Assembly (NCBI GenBank): GCA_903831295.1
Contig: CAIKXA010000061.1
Coordinates: 1 to 64,000 of the forward strand
Direction of reading: 5' to 3'
Length of the DNA stretch: 64,000 bases
Source: an uncultured bacterium
Lineage (GTDB): Bacteria > Planctomycetota > Phycisphaerae > Phycisphaerales > SM1A02
Position 1 is the first letter of the stretch; each line of letters opens with the position of its first letter. The position numbers were made by a program, and so were the translations under genes. Below, in pieces: positions 1 to 8,945 of the stretch. The notes below the pieces were generated by a model that saw nothing but the letters and a program-made list of their open reading frames with translations, was not told where the DNA came from and ran no database searches.

Positions 1-91
1 GTCGATAAAGGTACAAGTATGTGCGGAGACGCTACTGTTACGCAGCGCCTCCTCACTCCGACAACCTAGCGTAACGCATGGGAGCCACACA

Positions 92-154
92 ATGGCTAAG
101 AAGAAGAAGGCTGCTAAGAAGAAGGCTGCTAAGAAGACCACCAAGAAGCGCTAA
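92..154 (+). CDS. Lys/Ala-rich 20-residue microprotein
   Basis: A 20-codon frame, ATG to TAA, encodes a peptide made almost only of Lys, Ala and Thr, with an Arg at the end. It has a good Shine-Dalgarno (gggag at 79-83) about 8 bases before the ATG, and a strong terminator follows 40 bases after the stop. The composition resembles the basic AKKA-type tails of bacterial histone-H1-like DNA-binding proteins, so nucleic-acid binding is a reasonable inference but is not shown. The frame is also open upstream to base 2, so a longer protein entering from outside the window cannot be excluded. The ribosome-binding site argues for the short form. Confidence 0.55.
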   Translation: MAKKKKAAKKKAAKKTTKKR

Positions 155-193
155 TAGCGTTTCGGTCTGATTAGAACCTTACTGAACAGTTCC

Positions 194-229
194 GAAAGAG
201 TCGACTTTAAGTCGGCTCTTTTGGTTTTT
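194..229 (+). terminator. Rho-independent terminator after the microprotein
   Basis: A 10-bp stem (196-205 with 211-220, one G-T pair) closes a 5-base loop and runs straight into a T-rich tract ending at 229. It separates the microprotein from the ferredoxin gene. Confidence 0.85.
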
Positions 230-357
230 ATAAATAACATGCGACTTTGCTTGTTGCGTATATGATGGATGCGCATGTGATGGATAAATTATTTTTGGGT
301 ATCATCCCGCACCGAACGCTTAGGAATGTTTAGAGTAGGAATGTTGAGAGATAAATT

Positions 358-621
358 ATGGCCCACGTGATCGCTGAACCTTGTATCGCAACCAAAGACG
401 CCTCCTGTGTGGAGGTCTGTCCCGTTGACTGCATCCATCCCGTAAAGGGCGCCACCACATTCGCCGACGCCACTCAACTTTATATCGATCCGGAAACTTG
501 CATTGATTGCGGTCTCTGCGTTGATGAATGTCCAGTGCGGGCTATTTTCCCAAGCGAAGATTTGCCAGCCGAATGGCAGAAATACGTGCAAATCAACGCG
601 GATTGGTTTAAGAAAAAATAA
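358..621 (+). CDS. fdxA: 7Fe ferredoxin (FdxA type)
   Basis: An 87-residue electron carrier. Cysteines at 9, 17, 21, 25, 48, 51, 54 and 58 form C-x7-C-x3-CP and C-x2-C-x2-C-x3-CP. The first motif lacks the usual second cysteine (Ala11 at the Azotobacter FdI Cys11 position). That is the arrangement of ferredoxins with one [3Fe-4S] and one [4Fe-4S] cluster. It has no signal peptide and is a cytoplasmic one-electron carrier. The C-terminus is short compared with the 106-residue Azotobacter protein. It is monocistronic: the preceding terminator isolates it and the next gene is on the other strand. The redox partner cannot be deduced here. Confidence 0.92.
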   Translation: MAHVIAEPCIATKDASCVEVCPVDCIHPVKGATTFADATQLYIDPETCIDCGLCVDECPVRAIFPSEDLPAEWQKYVQINADWFKKK

Positions 622-735
622 GCTCGGCCAATGCCAGTGGCGAACTTTGGTTCTGCGAAACCATGGCGCGTTTGTAAAACAGCGACGCCACAAAAAAGTT
701 GGGAACTATTTTATTTCACGTAGCCGTTGGTGCGA

Positions 736-1140
736 TCAATCTTTTTGATCGTGAGCCAACTTGTTCACGCCAATCGCCGCATCCGCATGCTCGGTCCAAT
801 CCACGGCGCGCGAACCCAGGGCAATTTCGCTTTTCAGCGTCTTGCGGTATCCAAGCTTTCGAATGATCTCAAGCACATCGGTCCATGTTGGAAATGATTT
901 GTGATTCACGCGCTTGAATGTGTCAATGGCAAGCAGGAACAAAAATTGCTCCTTATTCATCTCGCCTTCCTCGGCGGTCTTCACAAAGTCAGTGAGTCGT
1001 CGGCCAGGACCACGGCGGCGCTCCAAATTGGATGCCTTTGCAATTTCAATGTCACGGCGGTCAAGACCAATGCGGCGGTCGGTGACATCTTGGGAGTATA
1101 AATTTTTATTCGGCTCAGGCGTGGATGGAGGTGTTGTCAT
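736..1140 (-). CDS. Conserved hypothetical protein
   Basis: A 134-residue soluble protein starting at the ATG at 1140, which has an aagaga ribosome-binding stretch about 6 bases upstream. An earlier in-frame ATG at 1272 would add 44 residues but overlaps the start of the divergent gene at 1271, so the internal start is preferred. The N-terminus is Pro/Thr-rich. Two Arg-rich segments (DRRIGLDRRD and ERRRGPGRR) are followed by a helical region containing NKEQFLFLLAID and a short FPTW element. No signal peptide or membrane segment is seen. It resembles short planctomycete proteins of unknown role; no function is assigned. Confidence 0.7.
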   Translation of the reverse strand: MTTPPSTPEPNKNLYSQDVTDRRIGLDRRDIEIAKASNLERRRGPGRRLTDFVKTAEEGEMNKEQFLFLLAIDTFKRVNHKSFPTWTDVLEIIRKLGYRKTLKSEIALGSRAVDWTEHADAAIGVNKLAHDQKD

Positions 1141-1270
1141 GGGATTCTCTTTACGTAAGTTGGACGCCGGATTCAGTGGGCAGATTGCTAGATACACTGT
1201 ACCACTCAAGGCAATTTTGCCTATAGAGTGACTGCTCGGCGCAAGTTTGGCAAGTTCGTGAAGGAATGGC

Positions 1271-1732
1271 ATGACTGAAGATTTTCAAGATAGACCTTTC
1301 AACATTTCAGCCGCAATTCTTGGATGGTTGTTGCCAGGAGTGGGTCACATGAAAGTGGGCGAAAAGGCGCGGGGAAGGCTTATTTTGCTGGGAGTTGGGG
1401 GTCTTTTTCTTCTTGGTGTTTTGGTGGGCGGCCTAGATTGCGTGGATCGCCGTGAAGACGGCATGTGGTTTATTGCGCAGGGCGGAGCGGGCGCTTTTGC
1501 GTTTGCCACGGACTTTCTCAACACAAATTTGTTGAAAAGCGGAAGCTTTGGGGAGTTGATGCCTCTTGCCGTTCAAAATGGAACCGTGATGGTGAGCAGT
1601 TTTAAAAGCGCGGGTCCCGCCAACGAAGTTGGAACTCTTATGTGCGGCCTCGCTGGCATGATGAATGTGATCGCCGTGCTTGATGTGTTGCATCGGCCTT
1701 ACCGATCCTTAAAGAAAGACGCGACCGAATGA
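1271..1732 (+). CDS. Small membrane protein (DUF6677-like)
   Basis: A 153-residue protein with an aagga ribosome-binding site just before the ATG. Its N-terminus (AAILGWLLPGVGHMKVGEKARG) resembles the TM2-like G-x-G-x-x-Y-x-G type of small membrane proteins, followed by a glycine-rich hydrophobic helix (about residues 36-54) and another hydrophobic stretch near 120-140. It resembles the planctomycete family DUF6677. That family name is from memory and unverified. It overlaps the next gene by ATGA (1729-1732), so the two are probably translated together. Function unknown. Confidence 0.75.
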   Translation: MTEDFQDRPFNISAAILGWLLPGVGHMKVGEKARGRLILLGVGGLFLLGVLVGGLDCVDRREDGMWFIAQGGAGAFAFATDFLNTNLLKSGSFGELMPLAVQNGTVMVSSFKSAGPANEVGTLMCGLAGMMNVIAVLDVLHRPYRSLKKDATE

Positions 1733-1980
1733 TGTGCGCGCTTGCCTACATTCCGTTTTTGCAACCAATGCCAACAGTCGCGCACTGGTGGTGGCTTTGT
1801 TTGATTCCGGTTTGCGCCGCGATTAGCGTGACATGGAAAGCTGTTCGTCTAGAAACTCTCGAGCACTTTTGGCGCGAGTCGATCACCATGACGGTGCATT
1901 CTGTTTTGGCGATGGCCGCTCTTGCCGCGGCTCTTATGGTGTTCTTGCGTCTGGTGATACCGCTGTTGCCAATGTCTTAA
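1729..1980 (+). CDS. Small membrane protein coupled to the preceding gene
   Basis: An 83-residue protein with two hydrophobic segments (about residues 19-36 and 55-78), the first preceded by a WWW cluster. Its start codon overlaps the stop of the preceding membrane protein (ATGA), implying translational coupling and possibly a two-subunit complex. No catalytic motif is visible. The short connecting loop carries Lys/Arg/Glu residues. Confidence 0.72.
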   Translation: MMCALAYIPFLQPMPTVAHWWWLCLIPVCAAISVTWKAVRLETLEHFWRESITMTVHSVLAMAALAAALMVFLRLVIPLLPMS

Positions 1981-2007
1981 GTTGCGACTTGGGATGATCG
2001 TTGGTTC

Positions 2008-2613
2008 TTAAAGCTCGGCTTTGAGTTTGGCCTTGAGTTTGGTCTTGAGTTGGGCCTTGCGGTCGCCGCGGCGGCGATACAGGCGCAGGCCAACGAACAA
2101 TAATGCGAACCACGGAATTGCATCAATTACCGCTGTAATTGGGGTAAATATAAATTTGAGCGGTTCCTCCCACAAGCGATCTTTTCCCATTTCAAGGCAG
2201 GCGCCACTCACGTCAAACTCCGCGCTGGGGGGAAAAATTTCATCGTTGCGAGTGGTGACCCACACACGAACCACTTGCACCATTGGCCAACCGGCGCCAA
2301 GCACCGCCACTCGGGTGCTGCGTTCATATTGATCCATGGGCGCCATCGCGTTGACAGCCCACCATGGCGGCGCGCCTGCTTCATCAATTGGCGACACAAG
2401 TGGCGCGTACATTTTCGCCGCATTGACCCAGCCCACGCCAAGAGCTTCGTGATGCGAAACAGTCCAAGGGTCGCGGCCGTCGGCCACCCATGTGTCGATA
2501 TCGACAAGATGCACGCCAAATACCATGTACACGCACCACGCCGCGACGCATAACGACACCACGAACGCGCTGATCAAGGCCAGCGCAGCATCAGCGATCA
2601 ATCCGCGCGTCAT
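2008..2613 (-). CDS. Hypothetical membrane protein with basic repeat tail
   Basis: A 201-residue protein with an N-terminal transmembrane helix (about residues 7-36) and a second near 160-177, leaving a roughly 120-residue extracytoplasmic domain containing several Trp residues. The C-terminus is an alternating Lys-Leu-Lys-Ala tail encoded by near-identical 12-base repeats at about 2009-2060, which suggests recent repeat expansion. The ATG overlaps the stop of the helicase gene by ATGA, so it is co-translated with it. I do not recognise a family. Confidence 0.72.
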   Translation of the reverse strand: MTRGLIADAALALISAFVVSLCVAAWCVYMVFGVHLVDIDTWVADGRDPWTVSHHEALGVGWVNAAKMYAPLVSPIDEAGAPPWWAVNAMAPMDQYERSTRVAVLGAGWPMVQVVRVWVTTRNDEIFPPSAEFDVSGACLEMGKDRLWEEPLKFIFTPITAVIDAIPWFALLFVGLRLYRRRGDRKAQLKTKLKAKLKAEL

Positions 2614-4004
2614 CGCGCCCCCGGGTTCGACTTGATTCCCTTTCCAACGTTTACTTTCGCGCCAATTGGTTTGTTGGATTGTTTTCCGCGCAAGCGGCCC
2701 TTTTGCGCCGCCGCATTTTCGCGCGCGGTCTTTGCCACTTTCAAACGACCGCGCAACGCAAGAATTACTTTCGTGCTGCGGCGCAAAGGTCTATTCACGC
2801 CGGTGGGCGCGGGCTTTGGAGCGGGTGTGATTCCGCGTTTTTTAGGGGCTAAACGCGCGGCTTCTGGATCGGGCGTCAAAGCCTCTGGAATCTCAAGCGC
2901 AAGCGCCACGCGACTCCATCGGGCGCGATCTTGCACATCCACAAAGACAAACGACTCGGCAAAATCACTGGCGTGGCCCGCGCGGCCAATGCGATGAATC
3001 ACATCGTCGTCCATGGGTGGCAAATCATAATTCACCACGCAACGAATCGCTGGCACATGAAGCCCGCGCGCCGCGACATCGGTGGCAACAAGCACGCGGT
3101 TGGCGCCAGTGCGAAGTCCATCCAGCGCGGCCTCGCGTTGCTTTTGTGAGCGGTCGCCATGCAGCAAGCCAGTGGTGATCTTGTGGCGTTTCAGCGCGCC
3201 CGCCACCCAGCCCGCGCGACGGCGCGTGCGCGTGAACACCAACACGCCCGTGCGCGTGGGTTCTTTCAACAAGTGCAGCAGCAGGGGAGTTTTCGCCGCG
3301 TCGCGGCAGTCATACGCGGTTGGAATTGTGCGCGCCGCCGTTGAATTGCCGCCATATCGAAATGGTTCGCGCACCACTTCATTGGCAAGATCTTCCACGG
3401 CGCGTCGCAGCGTGGCGGTGAATAAAAATGTTTGTCGCTCGGCGGGCATGCGCTCCATCAGCGCGCGGACTTGCGGAGTGAAACCCATGTCAAGCATGCG
3501 GTCGGCCTCGTCGATCACAACCATGTTGATCCATGCCAACGAGCAGGCGTCCAAGTCCAGCAATTCACGCACGCGCCCAGGTGTTCCAACCAAAATATCC
3601 GCGCCCGCTTTCAGCGCCGCAACTTGCGTTGAGATGGCGCTTTTGCCCCACACCACCACTGATTTTAAAACCGTACCGCCAAGAAGTTGCTCCGCCTCTT
3701 TGCCGATTTGCTGAGCTAACTCTCGGGTGGGCGCCAACACAATCGCGCGAAGCCGCGCGCGCTGATCAGCAAAATGTTTATTGTCGGGGCTGGGTTTGTC
3801 GGCGCGCAAACGCGTGGCGATGGGCAACAAGTACGCCAAAGTTTTTCCAGTACCCGTTGGCGCAACGGCGACAATATCGCGGCCAGTGATCGCGGCGGTG
3901 ATTGTTCCCGCCTGCACCTCGGTGGGCTTGGTGATATTGGAACGCGTCAGAAACGCGATTAAAAGTGGATCAACGCCGAGGGTCTTGAAGTCTTGCACAA
4001 CCAC
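2610..4004 (-). CDS. DEAD-box RNA helicase (RhlE-like)
   Basis: A 464-residue ATP-dependent RNA helicase with the full motif set: Q-motif region (residues 6-31), motif I APTGTGKT (48-55), Ia PTRELA (92-97), TPGR (141-144), II DEAD (165-168), III as TAT instead of SAT (196-198), and in RecA domain 2 GLLHGD (279-284), ATDVAARG (307-314) and VI HRIGRAGH (337-344). A basic, Pro/Lys-rich tail of about 85 residues follows, common in RhlE-type proteins for RNA binding. The start must be GTG (4004 or 3998): a stop codon lies two codons upstream and no ATG precedes the motifs. It probably acts in ribosome assembly or RNA turnover. Confidence 0.93.
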   Translation of the reverse strand: MVVQDFKTLGVDPLLIAFLTRSNITKPTEVQAGTITAAITGRDIVAVAPTGTGKTLAYLLPIATRLRADKPSPDNKHFADQRARLRAIVLAPTRELAQQIGKEAEQLLGGTVLKSVVVWGKSAISTQVAALKAGADILVGTPGRVRELLDLDACSLAWINMVVIDEADRMLDMGFTPQVRALMERMPAERQTFLFTATLRRAVEDLANEVVREPFRYGGNSTAARTIPTAYDCRDAAKTPLLLHLLKEPTRTGVLVFTRTRRRAGWVAGALKRHKITTGLLHGDRSQKQREAALDGLRTGANRVLVATDVAARGLHVPAIRCVVNYDLPPMDDDVIHRIGRAGHASDFAESFVFVDVQDRARWSRVALALEIPEALTPDPEAARLAPKKRGITPAPKPAPTGVNRPLRRSTKVILALRGRLKVAKTARENAAAQKGRLRGKQSNKPIGAKVNVGKGIKSNPGAR

Positions 4005-4039
4005 AGGCTAGCGACTGATGGGCGCGGGGTTCTCGGGGT

Positions 4040-5410
4040 TCAGGCTGGCTTCAGAACTGGCTCGATGGGCGCCGCCGCTGCGGGCACCAAACCCATCCGT
4101 CGATATTTTTCGCGGTACTTCACATCCAAGCGCTTTTGGCGATCTCCAAAATCAACACGACGCCCTTCGGAGAAAATCACAACTGGCTCGGTTGTCATTT
4201 CCAAAGGTTCGCCCGATGAAATTTGCAGCGTGGCAAGTTTGCCAGGCGCGAGTGAGCCAACTCGATCGCCAATGCCGGCGATTTGCGCCGCGCCACTGGT
4301 CACGCTTTGCAACGCCATGTCGCGCGACAAGCCATACGCCACGGCGGTGGCGGCGTGATCGGGCAAATGACGCTCGTTGCTGGGATCGCTTCCTGTGGCG
4401 ATGCAAAATGGAACGCCAGAGTCCGCCAATTTTTTTGGAATCGCGTAAATGGAATCCACGGAATCTGCGCGGCGCGCGGGCAATCTATGAATGCCGGCGA
4501 TCACAACAGGCGCTTTCATTTCCTTCAGAATGGAAATGCAACTCGCCGCGCCGGCGCCGCCCCAGATAATTGGTTTCAAGTTTTTACTTTTAGCCCACAA
4601 CAGCGCGCTTTCAATTTGTCCCGGAGAATTCGCCACAAAATACACGGGCTCCTCGCCCTTGAGCGCGCTGATCATATTTTCAAATCGCAAATCGCCTTCG
4701 GTCTTGGGATCTTTCTCTCGCGCCAACATCCACGTCTTGGCGTTATTAAAAAACGTGTCGATCTCTTTTAGATTTTTCGCCGCGTCTTTCTTTTGATCGT
4801 CCACGCTTTTGTCCATCCATGGCGCCACGATTGGCTCCGTCATTGGCCAACGCACAATCAGACCCGCGCGCGGCACCATTGTTTGATCCTCGCTGGTCCA
4901 GCCATCAATGCGCATCGCGCTGGCGTGGCCGGCGACAACGCCGCTTTGCGGAAACACAACAGTATTTAACACGCCGCCCGAGCGCGCCACCGGAATTAAA
5001 TCGCTGTCTGGATTCACCGCCACGCACGCACGAATTTCAGGGTGATACGCGCCAAATTCGTCGCGGTCATCGGTGGCGGACACTTGTTGCACTTCCACAA
5101 TTCCCAGTTGGCTTCCAACATGCACAAAGCCAGGAAGGACGCTGAGTCCAGCGCAATCAAATTTTTCGCAACCCGCAGGCAGTGACGGAGCATCGCCCGC
5201 GCCAACCGCGGTGATGATGCCCTTGTCAAAAATCACATAGCCGCGGTCAATGGCTGCTTGTCCCGGCACCGCGGTGAACACGCGCGCGTTGAGCAACGCG
5301 ATTGGTTTTTGCTGCGGCACCGCTGGAATCTGATCGCTTTGCGCTGCGGAAAAAGTAGCCATGCCCAATAAATTTGCCAGACTAAAAATAATGCGTGTTG
5401 AGCGTTTCAT
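4040..5410 (-). CDS. Secreted amidohydrolase-like protein (degenerate active site)
   Basis: A 456-residue protein beginning at the ATG at 5410, which has a ggagag ribosome-binding site and overlaps the upstream stop as TGATG. Residues 1-24 form a signal peptide ending in SAAQ. The architecture is that of imidazolonepropionase/amidohydrolase-like proteins: an N-terminal beta-sandwich (ALLNARVFTAVPG), then a TIM barrel and a C-terminal sandwich with VGSLAPGKLATL. The metal-binding HxH at the end of strand 1 is replaced by HVGS, so it may not be catalytic. It is probably a partner of the larger amidohydrolase encoded upstream in the same operon. Confidence 0.82.
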   Translation of the reverse strand: MKRSTRIIFSLANLLGMATFSAAQSDQIPAVPQQKPIALLNARVFTAVPGQAAIDRGYVIFDKGIITAVGAGDAPSLPAGCEKFDCAGLSVLPGFVHVGSQLGIVEVQQVSATDDRDEFGAYHPEIRACVAVNPDSDLIPVARSGGVLNTVVFPQSGVVAGHASAMRIDGWTSEDQTMVPRAGLIVRWPMTEPIVAPWMDKSVDDQKKDAAKNLKEIDTFFNNAKTWMLAREKDPKTEGDLRFENMISALKGEEPVYFVANSPGQIESALLWAKSKNLKPIIWGGAGAASCISILKEMKAPVVIAGIHRLPARRADSVDSIYAIPKKLADSGVPFCIATGSDPSNERHLPDHAATAVAYGLSRDMALQSVTSGAAQIAGIGDRVGSLAPGKLATLQISSGEPLEMTTEPVVIFSEGRRVDFGDRQKRLDVKYREKYRRMGLVPAAAAPIEPVLKPA

Positions 5411-8400
5411 CAGCGGCTCTCCTGTAAAAGAATTTTCCAACCTTCGCTTGAACCACCACAACCACAATCACCAGGGCCCATGCTTTCTGGATCGCGACCG
5501 CGTCGCACTTCATCCACCATCGCTTCGCGGCGAACGTTCAGCATGCGTGAAAGCAATGTCGCGGGCGCGGGCTTGGCGTCTTTTGCGGGCTCAACTTTTG
5601 GCGGCTCAATGGTTTTTAAATTACCGCTCTTCTCGCCTTCGGCAACCGCAAGTTCAAGCAAGCGGGCGCGCAACTTTGAATCGCGCTCTCGCATGGCGCG
5701 TTCTTGAGTGCGGTCGAAATAGCACGCGCCCTCAATCCAAGTGCTGTCAGCCAATGTAAAACTACTGAGTGGATCTCCAGACCAAATCACAAAGTCGCCG
5801 TCCTTTCCAACTTCAAGGCTGCCCACGCGGTTGTCAATGCGCAATTGCTTGGCGGGATTCAGCGTGACAAACTTCAACGCCTCATCTGGAGTGAGGTCGC
5901 CGTACTTCACGGCTTTGGCGGCCTCCATGTTCATGCGCCGCGCCATCTCGTCGCTGTCAGAATTAAAACTCACCACCACGCCCACGTCGTGCATCATCGC
6001 GCCGTTGAAAGGCACCGCGTCCATCACTTCCATCTTGTAGGCCCACCAATCGCTGAACGTGCTCGCGCCGGCGCCATGCTTGGCGATCAGATCCGCAACT
6101 TTGTAACCCTCAAGCACATGCTGAAGCGTGCCAATACGGAATCCAAAATCTTCCGCCAAGCGCAGCAACATCAGGATTTCATCTTGGCGGTAACTATGGC
6201 AATGGATCAATCTTTTGCCCGCAAGAATTTCCGCGAGCGTGTCCAGTTGTAGATCGCGCCGTGGTGGCATGGTTGTGGCGCGCTGCTCCTCGGTCAGCGC
6301 GGCATACGCGCTTTGTTTGGCGGCATATTCGCGAGCCTCACGGAAACTATCGCGCAGCAACGCCTCCACGCCCATGCGAGTATTTGGATAGCGCCCGCGC
6401 GGACGCGTGACATTTTCACCAAGAGCAAATTTAATTCCAGGAATCGCGTCGGCGATGCGGAAATCATTGGCGCTGCGGCTCCACTTTAATTTCACAACGC
6501 TGTTTTGGCCGCCAATTGGATTGGCGCTGCCGTGCAATTGATTGGCAACGGTGAGACCGCCCGCAAGTTCGCGGTACCAACCCGCGGCATCTGGATCAAT
6601 GCAATCACCAATGCGGCACTCCGCCGTGTCATTCTTGGTGCCCTCATTCACGCCGCCCTCAATTCCCGTGTGGCTGTGACAATCAATCAGACCAGGCGTG
6701 ACATGTTTTCCGGCGCCATCTATCACAAGCGCGTCGGCGGGAATATTTTGCAAGTTGCTTCCAACGGCTTGCACTTTTCCATTCACCACCAGCAGGTCCG
6801 CGTTTTTCAAAGTGCCCGCGGGTCCACTGGTCCAGATGGTGGCATTCTTCACCAATACTATTTGAGCGACAGGCGATTTCTCAAAACCATATTCGCCCAG
6901 TGGCATGATCGCTGGAATGAACGCCAGTGGGTCTTCGGTTTTCGCATCCGCGACTTTCGCATCCGCGACTTTCGCATCCGCGACTTTCGCATCCGCAGCT
7001 TTCGCATCTGCGACTTTTGCATCCGCAACTTTTGCGTCTGCGACTTTCGCATCGACTGGCGGAGTTACTTCACGCTTTGTCAACACAAACGCAATTGATT
7101 TTCCATCACGGGTTTGGGCTACACCTTCAACACGATCACCCATTCGTACCGCGGTGCAACGCAGTAAGCCTTCGCTGGCAAGCGCCTCGCCTGGCAACGT
7201 GAAACCCACGCGATCAAGATCAAAATCAACGTTTCCCGCTGCGTATTTCTTGGGTTCAAACGGTTTTGCTGCAACAACGGGGGCGTCCGCAACCGCCGTC
7301 GAAGTCGCAGGCGCAACCACTGGAGCAGCGGCTGGCGCAACAACCGGCGCCGCCGCAATCACTGGAGCAATTGTCTCAAAATGAATGGCCTTGGTCTCTG
7401 GATCAAATGTTCCCGCCAATTCGATCGCATCGCTCTTCAATGTGCACGTACCTTTAAAACCAAAAATCACAGGCTCGTACACGTTCACGCGATCGCCCGC
7501 CACGATGGTCGCCATCACGTGGGTCTTCTCGCCAAATAGCGGTCCATCAAGCAACACCATGTTGGCCATGCGACCAACCTCAATCGTTCCCGCAACCAAA
7601 CTCAAACCAAGCTGTTTCGCGGGACGCGTGGTCAGGCATGAAAGCAATTCATCCTCGGACAAACCGCTCAACATTGCGCGCCGCGCTCGCGCCGGAAAAT
7701 CCGCGCGGCTTTTCAACTTCACGGTGCTCACGCTCACATCCACGCCAGCGTCAATAAGCTGCTTCACGTTGCGCGGGGCCAACGCCCAAGTCTCCAAGTC
7801 GCGCAAAGAAACCGACTCATCTTTTCGTGGATCACTTACTTCTGGAGTTTTTGGAAACTCAAATGTTTCAACAATTGGCAAGTGGGTCGCGGCGATTTCA
7901 TTCAGCCTGCGGAATTCATTTCCACAACCAATCACGCGCGCCTTCAATCCAAATTCTTGGGCCAAACCAGCCGCGCGCAAAACATCTTGCTCATTGTTGC
8001 AATCAAAAATCACCGTGTTTTTGCCTTGTATTGATGATTCAAGCGCCGCCAACGCCGCCGACGCCTTTGGCGGATCATTGCCCTGGGGATGCGCTTTCCA
8101 CACCGCGTTGGATTGTGAAAGCCACTTCGCATCCAACAGGCCTTGGCGAATCAACGCCATCGTTCCCATGAGCGCGGATGGATAGCGACTGTCATCTGGA
8201 CCATCGTCGCCCACATGCGTGAATGAAATATTTTGTCCCGCATTGGGGATCAGTTGCTCCACTTTTTGATCGTCATTGGAAAGCAACAGCACCGCGCTTT
8301 CGCCACGAAAAATTCCAGTGTTCGGGTGCGCCGCTGCAACAGTGAATCCCAAGTCGCGCAACTCTTTTCTAACACCCGGAGCCAAAGTTGCCATGTTGCT

Positions 8401-8781
8401 CACACGAACCTGCGGGGTCACCTTGTCATTCCAATAGTGGGTCGCATCAGCATGGGCCGCGCGCGACTCGGCCGCGCTGTCAATCATCAGGCCCGCGTCG
8501 ATCAGTCCGGGATACAGCGTCAATCCCTTCGCGTCGATCACATTTGTTCCGGCTGGCGCAATCACGGCCCCACTTTTTCCAACCGCGGTGATCCATCCAT
8601 CCTCAACCAACACCGCGCCATCTTCAATGCGTTCTCCAGGCTTCACAACAACGGTGGCGTGTTCGATTAAGTCGCGGCGAACCTGAGCTGGGCGCATGGC
8701 CACTGGCGGCGGATTTTGCGCGTAAATCGTGGCAACGCAACTGAGCGATAGAAATCCAAACGCAATCAAGACTCGGTTCAT
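5410..8781 (-). CDS. Secreted two-domain amidohydrolase
   Basis: A 1123-residue protein starting at the ATG at 8781, preceded by aaaggag; residues 1-22 form a signal peptide. It holds two amidohydrolase modules. The first (about residues 30-440) has lost the HxH motif (DAGL instead). The second (about 640-1060) keeps it (PGLIDCHSHTG near residue 698), with further His/Asp residues including CHSYRQDE and SFNSDSDE. They are joined by an Ala/Pro/Val-rich linker and a VADAK repeat. The C-terminus has an unusual GDCGCGGS cysteine cluster. It is coupled to the downstream amidohydrolase by TGATG. The substrate, perhaps a cyclic amide or peptide, is unknown. Confidence 0.87.
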   Translation of the reverse strand: MNRVLIAFGFLSLSCVATIYAQNPPPVAMRPAQVRRDLIEHATVVVKPGERIEDGAVLVEDGWITAVGKSGAVIAPAGTNVIDAKGLTLYPGLIDAGLMIDSAAESRAAHADATHYWNDKVTPQVRVSNMATLAPGVRKELRDLGFTVAAAHPNTGIFRGESAVLLLSNDDQKVEQLIPNAGQNISFTHVGDDGPDDSRYPSALMGTMALIRQGLLDAKWLSQSNAVWKAHPQGNDPPKASAALAALESSIQGKNTVIFDCNNEQDVLRAAGLAQEFGLKARVIGCGNEFRRLNEIAATHLPIVETFEFPKTPEVSDPRKDESVSLRDLETWALAPRNVKQLIDAGVDVSVSTVKLKSRADFPARARRAMLSGLSEDELLSCLTTRPAKQLGLSLVAGTIEVGRMANMVLLDGPLFGEKTHVMATIVAGDRVNVYEPVIFGFKGTCTLKSDAIELAGTFDPETKAIHFETIAPVIAAAPVVAPAAAPVVAPATSTAVADAPVVAAKPFEPKKYAAGNVDFDLDRVGFTLPGEALASEGLLRCTAVRMGDRVEGVAQTRDGKSIAFVLTKREVTPPVDAKVADAKVADAKVADAKAADAKVADAKVADAKVADAKTEDPLAFIPAIMPLGEYGFEKSPVAQIVLVKNATIWTSGPAGTLKNADLLVVNGKVQAVGSNLQNIPADALVIDGAGKHVTPGLIDCHSHTGIEGGVNEGTKNDTAECRIGDCIDPDAAGWYRELAGGLTVANQLHGSANPIGGQNSVVKLKWSRSANDFRIADAIPGIKFALGENVTRPRGRYPNTRMGVEALLRDSFREAREYAAKQSAYAALTEEQRATTMPPRRDLQLDTLAEILAGKRLIHCHSYRQDEILMLLRLAEDFGFRIGTLQHVLEGYKVADLIAKHGAGASTFSDWWAYKMEVMDAVPFNGAMMHDVGVVVSFNSDSDEMARRMNMEAAKAVKYGDLTPDEALKFVTLNPAKQLRIDNRVGSLEVGKDGDFVIWSGDPLSSFTLADSTWIEGACYFDRTQERAMRERDSKLRARLLELAVAEGEKSGNLKTIEPPKVEPAKDAKPAPATLLSRMLNVRREAMVDEVRRGRDPESMGPGDCGCGGSSEGWKILLQESR
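6940..7056 (-). repeat. 15-bp coding tandem repeat (VADAK units)
   Basis: Seven consecutive 15-bp units encode (V/A)ADAK within the linker between the two amidohydrolase domains, plus a partial eighth. Units are nearly identical in DNA, differing mostly by C/T substitutions. The repeat number is therefore likely to vary between strains by slippage and to set linker length. Confidence 0.9.
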
Positions 8782-8878
8782 GGAGACTCCTTTGAGGTCC
8801 ATGATGGTAGAGGGGGCAACCCAATTTTGAGCTAGGGAAGTTGCCGAAAATTTTGATGGGTAAAGTTCGCCACGACCT

Positions 8879-8908
8879 CAAACAAAAATGCAAATCCGTG
8901 AATTTGCA
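8879..8908 (-). terminator. Rho-independent terminator of the FlgM-like gene
   Basis: Read on the minus strand, a 7-bp stem (8902-8908 with 8889-8895) with a 6-base loop is followed by a TTTTTGTTT tract. It lies 38 bases beyond the stop of the FlgM-like gene, upstream of the amidohydrolase operon. Confidence 0.75.
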
Positions 8909-8945
8909 AGCCTAGAACTAAATGTGGTTGTGCCCGAAAGACGCT

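Noticed and set aside
6940-7056. CRISPR array
   Set aside because: Units are 15 bp, uninterrupted by unique spacers, and in frame within a coding sequence.
6505-7384. Repeat-rich open frames on the plus strand inside the amidohydrolase gene
   Set aside because: They are by-products of the 15-bp VADAK repeat read in other frames. The minus-strand protein has a signal peptide and conserved domains.
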